Below the pieces are notes generated by a model, which searched no databases, was not told the DNA's origin, and worked only from the letters and a program-made list of their open reading frames with translations. From contig LKUE01000203.1 in the NCBI GenBank assembly GCA_001412365.1, forward strand, positions 1-6,729: a stretch of DNA of 6,729 bases. The letters run 5' to 3'. Shown here piece after piece: positions 6,152 through 6,729 of this stretch (the first letter of the stretch is position 1; every line of letters begins with the position of its first letter). The stretch is from Desulfuromonas sp. SDB. GTDB lineage: Bacteria; SDB-A. The translations under genes and the position numbers were made by a program.

Positions 6152-6729
6152 TGATTATAATCATAATTTCTTCCATTATTGGACTATTAATGGCTTTTGC
6201 CATTGGAGCAAATGATGTAGCAAATTCCATGGCTACCGCGGTAGGAGCTAAAGCCATAACCATTAAACAAGCGGTATTAATTGCCACTGTTCTTGAATTT
6301 GCCGGAGCATTTTTCTTCGGGAGCATGGTAGCTAAAACTATCGGTAAAGGGATAGTGCCCCTGGATAAAATACCCTCTGAGCCAGTTTTAATTGCCGGTG
6401 CTATTTCTGCGATAGTTGGAGCAACCATCTTTATTATTATCGCAACCTTATTTGAACTTCCTGTTTCCACCACTCATTCCATAGTAGGGGGTATGGCTGG
6501 ATTTGGAATCATCGCCATTGGTTTTTCTGCAATTAATTGGATAAAAATATTCTTAATTGTGCTCTCCTGGATCATATCTCCAATCGTGGGAGGGTTGCTG
6601 GCATTTTTCGTATTTAAGGCAATTTCCAATTTAATCTTGAGGAAATCCAATCCGTTTAAAGCCACTAAAAAGTTCGGACCTTATTTGATTTTTGCCACCT
6701 TTTTTATCATCGCCTGGATGTTCAGCCAA
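6151..6729 (+). CDS. pit: PiT-family inorganic phosphate permease, N-terminal 193 residues (3' end outside window)
   Basis: Inner-membrane low-affinity phosphate transporter driven by a cation gradient (H+ or Na+; the sequence seen does not decide). The fragment contains the diagnostic repeats of the family: GANDVANSM at 19-27, just after the first hydrophobic segment, and PVSTTHSIVGG at 104-114. Hydrophobic stretches at about 1-20, 40-60, 78-100, 108-126, 131-157 and 177-192 look like membrane helices, with a basic cytoplasmic stretch at 164-174. Family members are about 330-500 residues, so roughly half is present. The ATG at 6151 shares its A with the stop codon of the DUF47 gene and has no strong ribosome site of its own, which suggests coupled translation. 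The reading frame is open to the window edge with no damage. Confidence 0.95.
   Translation, partial: MIIIIISSIIGLLMAFAIGANDVANSMATAVGAKAITIKQAVLIATVLEFAGAFFFGSMVAKTIGKGIVPLDKIPSEPVLIAGAISAIVGATIFIIIATLFELPVSTTHSIVGGMAGFGIIAIGFSAINWIKIFLIVLSWIISPIVGGLLAFFVFKAISNLILRKSNPFKATKKFGPYLIFATFFIIAWMFSQ

Noticed and set aside
6144-6665. Two minus-strand frames opposite the phosphate permease
   Set aside because: They are antisense shadows of the conserved GANDVANS and PVSTTHS coding region. Their hydrophobic composition mirrors the membrane protein codons.

Overview
The window carries six protein genes in two divergent groups that share one short intergenic region (about 5375-5479). The DNA is AT-rich, genes are packed with short gaps or overlaps, and Shine-Dalgarno sites of the GGAGG type are visible, so this is bacterial chromosomal DNA. 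A signal peptide plus a beta-barrel-like protein ending in a C-terminal tryptophan points to a diderm (outer-membrane-bearing) bacterium. I cannot place it to phylum. A fused PurSL-type PurL with a separate PurQ is not the usual Gammaproteobacterial (single chain) or Bacillus (PurS+PurQ+small PurL) layout, and suggests a less-studied lineage.

Minus-strand group, in order of transcription from right to left: a secreted, probably outer-membrane, beta-barrel protein of unknown function (4517-5374); purL in a PurSL fusion form (1683-4466); purQ (944-1714), overlapping purL by 32 nt; and the first 305 codons of leuS (leucyl-tRNA synthetase), which runs off the left edge. Spacings of about 50, -32 and 27 nt, with no visible terminator, suggest a single transcript starting from a promoter near 5403-5430. 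PurSL and PurQ together make the FGAM synthetase (step 4 of de novo purine synthesis). PurQ releases ammonia from glutamine and PurL uses it with ATP to convert FGAR to FGAM.

Plus-strand group: a DUF47/PhoU-like protein (5480-6151) that overlaps by one base (TAATG) the start of a PiT-family inorganic phosphate permease (6151 to the right edge, 3' end missing). This is the well-known regulator/transporter pairing for low-affinity phosphate uptake. The DUF47 gene has no Shine-Dalgarno site, and a possible promoter sits so close to its ATG that the message may be leaderless.

No RNA genes, CRISPR arrays, insertion sequences, riboswitches or convincing terminators were seen. Most of the window is ordinary housekeeping DNA. 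The points most worth a second look are the tandem PurS-like halves in PurL, the unknown outer-membrane protein heading a purine/leuS transcript, and the divergent promoter region.
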